Part shown: in pieces, positions 7,701-8,009 of the stretch
Layout: each line of letters opens with the position of its first letter
How positions within the stretch are numbered: the first letter of the stretch is position 1
Assembly (NCBI GenBank): GCA_041595375.1
Contig: JBFHKL010000194.1
Coordinates: forward strand, 1 to 8,009
Source of the DNA: Saccharicrinis sp041595375
GTDB taxonomy: Bacteria > Bacteroidota > Bacteroidia > Bacteroidales > Marinilabiliaceae
Reading direction: 5' to 3'
DNA: 8,009 nucleotides
Program-made: the position numbers and the translations under genes
Notes under the pieces: generated by a model
Told to the model about the DNA's origin: nothing
Databases searched by the model: none
Seen by the model: only the letters and a program-made list of their open reading frames with translations

Positions 7701-7759
7701 TCAATCAAGGTAAGGTACATGCTGGTAATTTTGGTATAAACATTCTATCTGGATGGTAA
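4739..7759 (+). CDS. Exported zinc-metallopeptidase / TolB-like propeller / Omp85-like outer-membrane barrel protein
   Basis: Numbering is from ATG 4739 (1006 residues). Residues 1-24 form a signal peptide (Lys, hydrophobic core, SSA before Q25) that looks like signal peptidase I cleavage, with no lipobox Cys. Mature YFGQNK then FDFKLYKTTHFDIYYY matches the start of peptidase MA-like secreted proteins. HEMVH (138-142) plus E169 in WMIEGMAEY is a complete gluzincin zinc site, and the domain ends near 275. Residues about 285-575 carry at least four PD40/TolB blades, for example SVSPDGKKIIFLS, TWSPDSKYFAF, AWSPNNKTIAI and GSDGSTVYFLSDRDG. After a linker, residues about 630-1006 are rich in alternating aromatic strands and contain VRGY (876-879), the conserved Omp85/BamA barrel motif, ending in Trp. 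No POTRA domains are evident. It is probably an outer-membrane protein with periplasmic peptidase and propeller domains. Substrate and role are unknown: envelope protein processing, or barrel assembly or secretion, are inferences. It is monocistronic by layout. Homologues may be annotated as TolB-like or PD40 proteins. Confidence 0.88.
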   Translation: MPIGYLKYLFMLLIFYLSISNSSAQYFGQNKPTYKQFDFKLYKTTHFDIYYYHSSDSLIKDLAQRSEQWYRYHQQLLLDTFKVQNPILLYTSHVDFQQTNAIHSYISIGTGGVTEGFKKRIIMPVGYSTYQTNHVLGHEMVHAFQYDILQKDPYLGIMAIQNIPLWMIEGMAEYLSVGNTDSHTALWMRDALINNNFPTLKQLTINTRYSPYRYGQAFWSYIANTYGEQYIAHLFKETAAKGIEQAISDVFFMPMDTLSNLWKNKLKTHLLKNLNDSTFSIYGERILSRRNSGKYNLSPSVSPDGKKIIFLSERDLFSMDLFLANAQTGEVIKKIYTSTRNDQIDGFNYLETSGTWSPDSKYFAFIAYVKGKSALVILDVAKNKITDQRTFDTLDAIIYPAWSPNNKTIAITGLKNGVSDIYLMNIDNYRVINLTNDAACNLQPVWSGKGNRIFYISDEPSPTQERYTYSQYNIASINVENKNKKIYTTFDGAQNVNPLIGSDGSTVYFLSDRDGTRNLYSLNENTQQIYQLTNYPTGISGITPLAPAIGIAQNHLYYNMLWEGEFSVLRTSIDQIQKTAVFVKDRKVNKYASRLMPYSELPSIVDQNLQANPIIQKNNHSSKEPVKARFKLDYIGNTAVGVMTGRFATGMGGSIEARFSDILGNHMLYTGLSINGEIYDFGGQAAYINQKSPIKTGLSLSHIPYQTGYYSYEEDESTGEENLSYIFRRTFIDKLNLFAYYPLNKSHRIEGGIAAARYSYRTEKIEDYNYYYSISKQESKLIDSPSPFTAGIIDLAYVIDNSSFGLASPIDGKRVRMAYEHYFSGINMNTFLFDFRKYFRIKPYSFAFRFYHYGRYGSGSDDDRLFNIYIGYPWYVRGYEAGNFFGDESDGKISTSQLWGSKAIVSNFEWRIPFSGPRDYAWIRSQYFFSELAIFYDAGITWNNDSQPTFLFTSDSNTKRIPLMSTGLALRFNILGAIIIEPFFAFPINQGKVHAGNFGINILSGW

Positions 7760-7791
7760 ACATCTACCAATCAACTTAATTAATTATCATC

Positions 7792-7826
7792 AACCATATG
7801 GTTAGTTTCCATGAATACCAAACTAA
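7792..7826 (+). terminator. Possible weak terminator or regulatory dyads after the barrel gene
   Basis: A perfect 12-bp palindrome AACCATATGGTT (7792-7803) overlaps by two bases an inverted repeat of TTAGTTT (7802-7808) and AAACTAA (7820-7826) with an 11-base loop. The second could fold as an RNA hairpin about 40 bases past the stop codon at 7759. The stems are A+T-rich and no clean U-run follows, so termination would be weak; the palindrome could instead be a protein-binding site. Confidence 0.3.
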
Positions 7827-7886
7827 AATAAACTCTTTTAATTCAATACTGTTTAATAAAATACATGCCGAGTAATAAAAAAAAAT

Positions 7887-7894
7887 TACCTTTG
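7887..7894 (+). promoter_or_regulatory. Bacteroidota-type promoter -7 element for the transketolase gene
   Basis: TACCTTTG is an exact match to TAnnTTTG, 75 bases upstream of the ATG at 7970. A TTG -33 element is not clear: ATG at 7865-7867, 19 bases upstream, is the closest. Transcription would start around 7899, giving a leader of about 70 nt. This suggests that the transketolase is transcribed separately from the preceding gene. Confidence 0.6.
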
Positions 7895-7923
7895 TCACGT
7901 TTAAACAAAAGGATCATAGGGGA

Positions 7924-7944
7924 AAAAAGCATCTTTTTAAAGAT
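7924..7944 (+). repeat. Two mutually exclusive small hairpins in the transketolase leader
   Basis: AAAAAG (7924-7929) can pair with CTTTTT (7933-7938) around a 3-base loop, while ATCTTT (7931-7936) can pair with AAAGAT (7939-7944) around a 2-base loop. The two stems share bases 7933-7936, so only one can form. Both are A/U-rich, short and likely unstable, so a regulatory role is speculative. Confidence 0.25.
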
Positions 7945-7969
7945 TGAAAAACCTTAATTTAATTAAAAA

Positions 7970-8009
7970 ATGAGTAACGTAACAGTGAACAGAGCAGCGG
8001 ATAACATCA
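7970..8009 (+). CDS. tkt: Transketolase, N-terminal fragment cut by the window edge
   Basis: Only 13 complete codons are present: MSNVTVNRAADNI, running off the right edge. NRAADNI closely matches the start of Bacteroidota transketolases, where it is typically followed by RILAAAMVEKAKSGHPGG. Transketolase is a thiamine-diphosphate enzyme that moves two-carbon units between sugar phosphates in the cytoplasmic non-oxidative pentose phosphate pathway. Some Bacteroidota split the enzyme into two genes, and that cannot be judged here. The ATG is preceded by an A+T-rich stretch with no Shine-Dalgarno, common in this phylum, and a good promoter lies 75 bases upstream. The family call rests on a short motif recalled from memory. 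Confidence 0.7.
   Translation, partial: MSNVTVNRAADNI

Noticed and set aside
2..7802. CATATGGT occurs near both window ends (2-9 and 7795-7802), which might suggest flanking repeats of a mobile element.
   Set aside because: It is an 8-mer with no longer identity, no transposase and housekeeping genes between the copies. Chance is the simplest explanation.

Overview
The window is A+T-rich DNA that most likely comes from a Bacteroidota bacterium, with Bacteroidales/Marinilabiliales-like lineages as my best guess. Three things point there. Two promoters match the Bacteroidota -7 element TAnnTTTG (TAAATTTG before dnaE on the minus strand, TACCTTTG before the right-hand gene). The replicative polymerase has a Bacteroidota-like sequence with a proofreading domain fused to its N-terminus. 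The right-edge gene starts with the NRAADNI motif of Bacteroidota transketolases.

Layout. Bases 29-4423 (minus strand) hold a complete 1464-residue DNA polymerase III alpha subunit (dnaE). It carries an N-terminal DEDDh 3'-5' exonuclease domain, a PHP domain whose metal ligands all look present, the C-family polymerase core, a helix-hairpin-helix region, an OB fold and a C-terminal domain. Bases 4424-4738 are a divergent intergenic region with a good dnaE promoter, a weaker candidate promoter for the plus-strand gene and several small inverted or direct repeats. Bases 4739-7759 (plus strand) hold a complete 1006-residue exported protein that joins a zinc-metallopeptidase (HEMVH) domain, a TolB/PD40-type beta-propeller and a C-terminal outer-membrane beta-barrel with the VRGY motif of the Omp85/BamA superfamily. 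Bases 7760-7969 hold a possible weak terminator, a promoter and a leader of about 70 nt. Bases 7970-8009 are the first 13 codons of a transketolase that runs off the right edge.

Function. The genes are not an obvious pathway. dnaE and transketolase are housekeeping genes in separate transcription units. The metallopeptidase-propeller-barrel protein is the least understood and most interesting item. It puts into one polypeptide three module types (protease, propeller, Omp85-like barrel) that act as separate proteins (BepA, BamB, BamA) in outer-membrane protein assembly in Escherichia coli. The comparison is by domain type only, and a shared function is an inference. I saw no mobile element, CRISPR array, tRNA, rRNA or phage signature.
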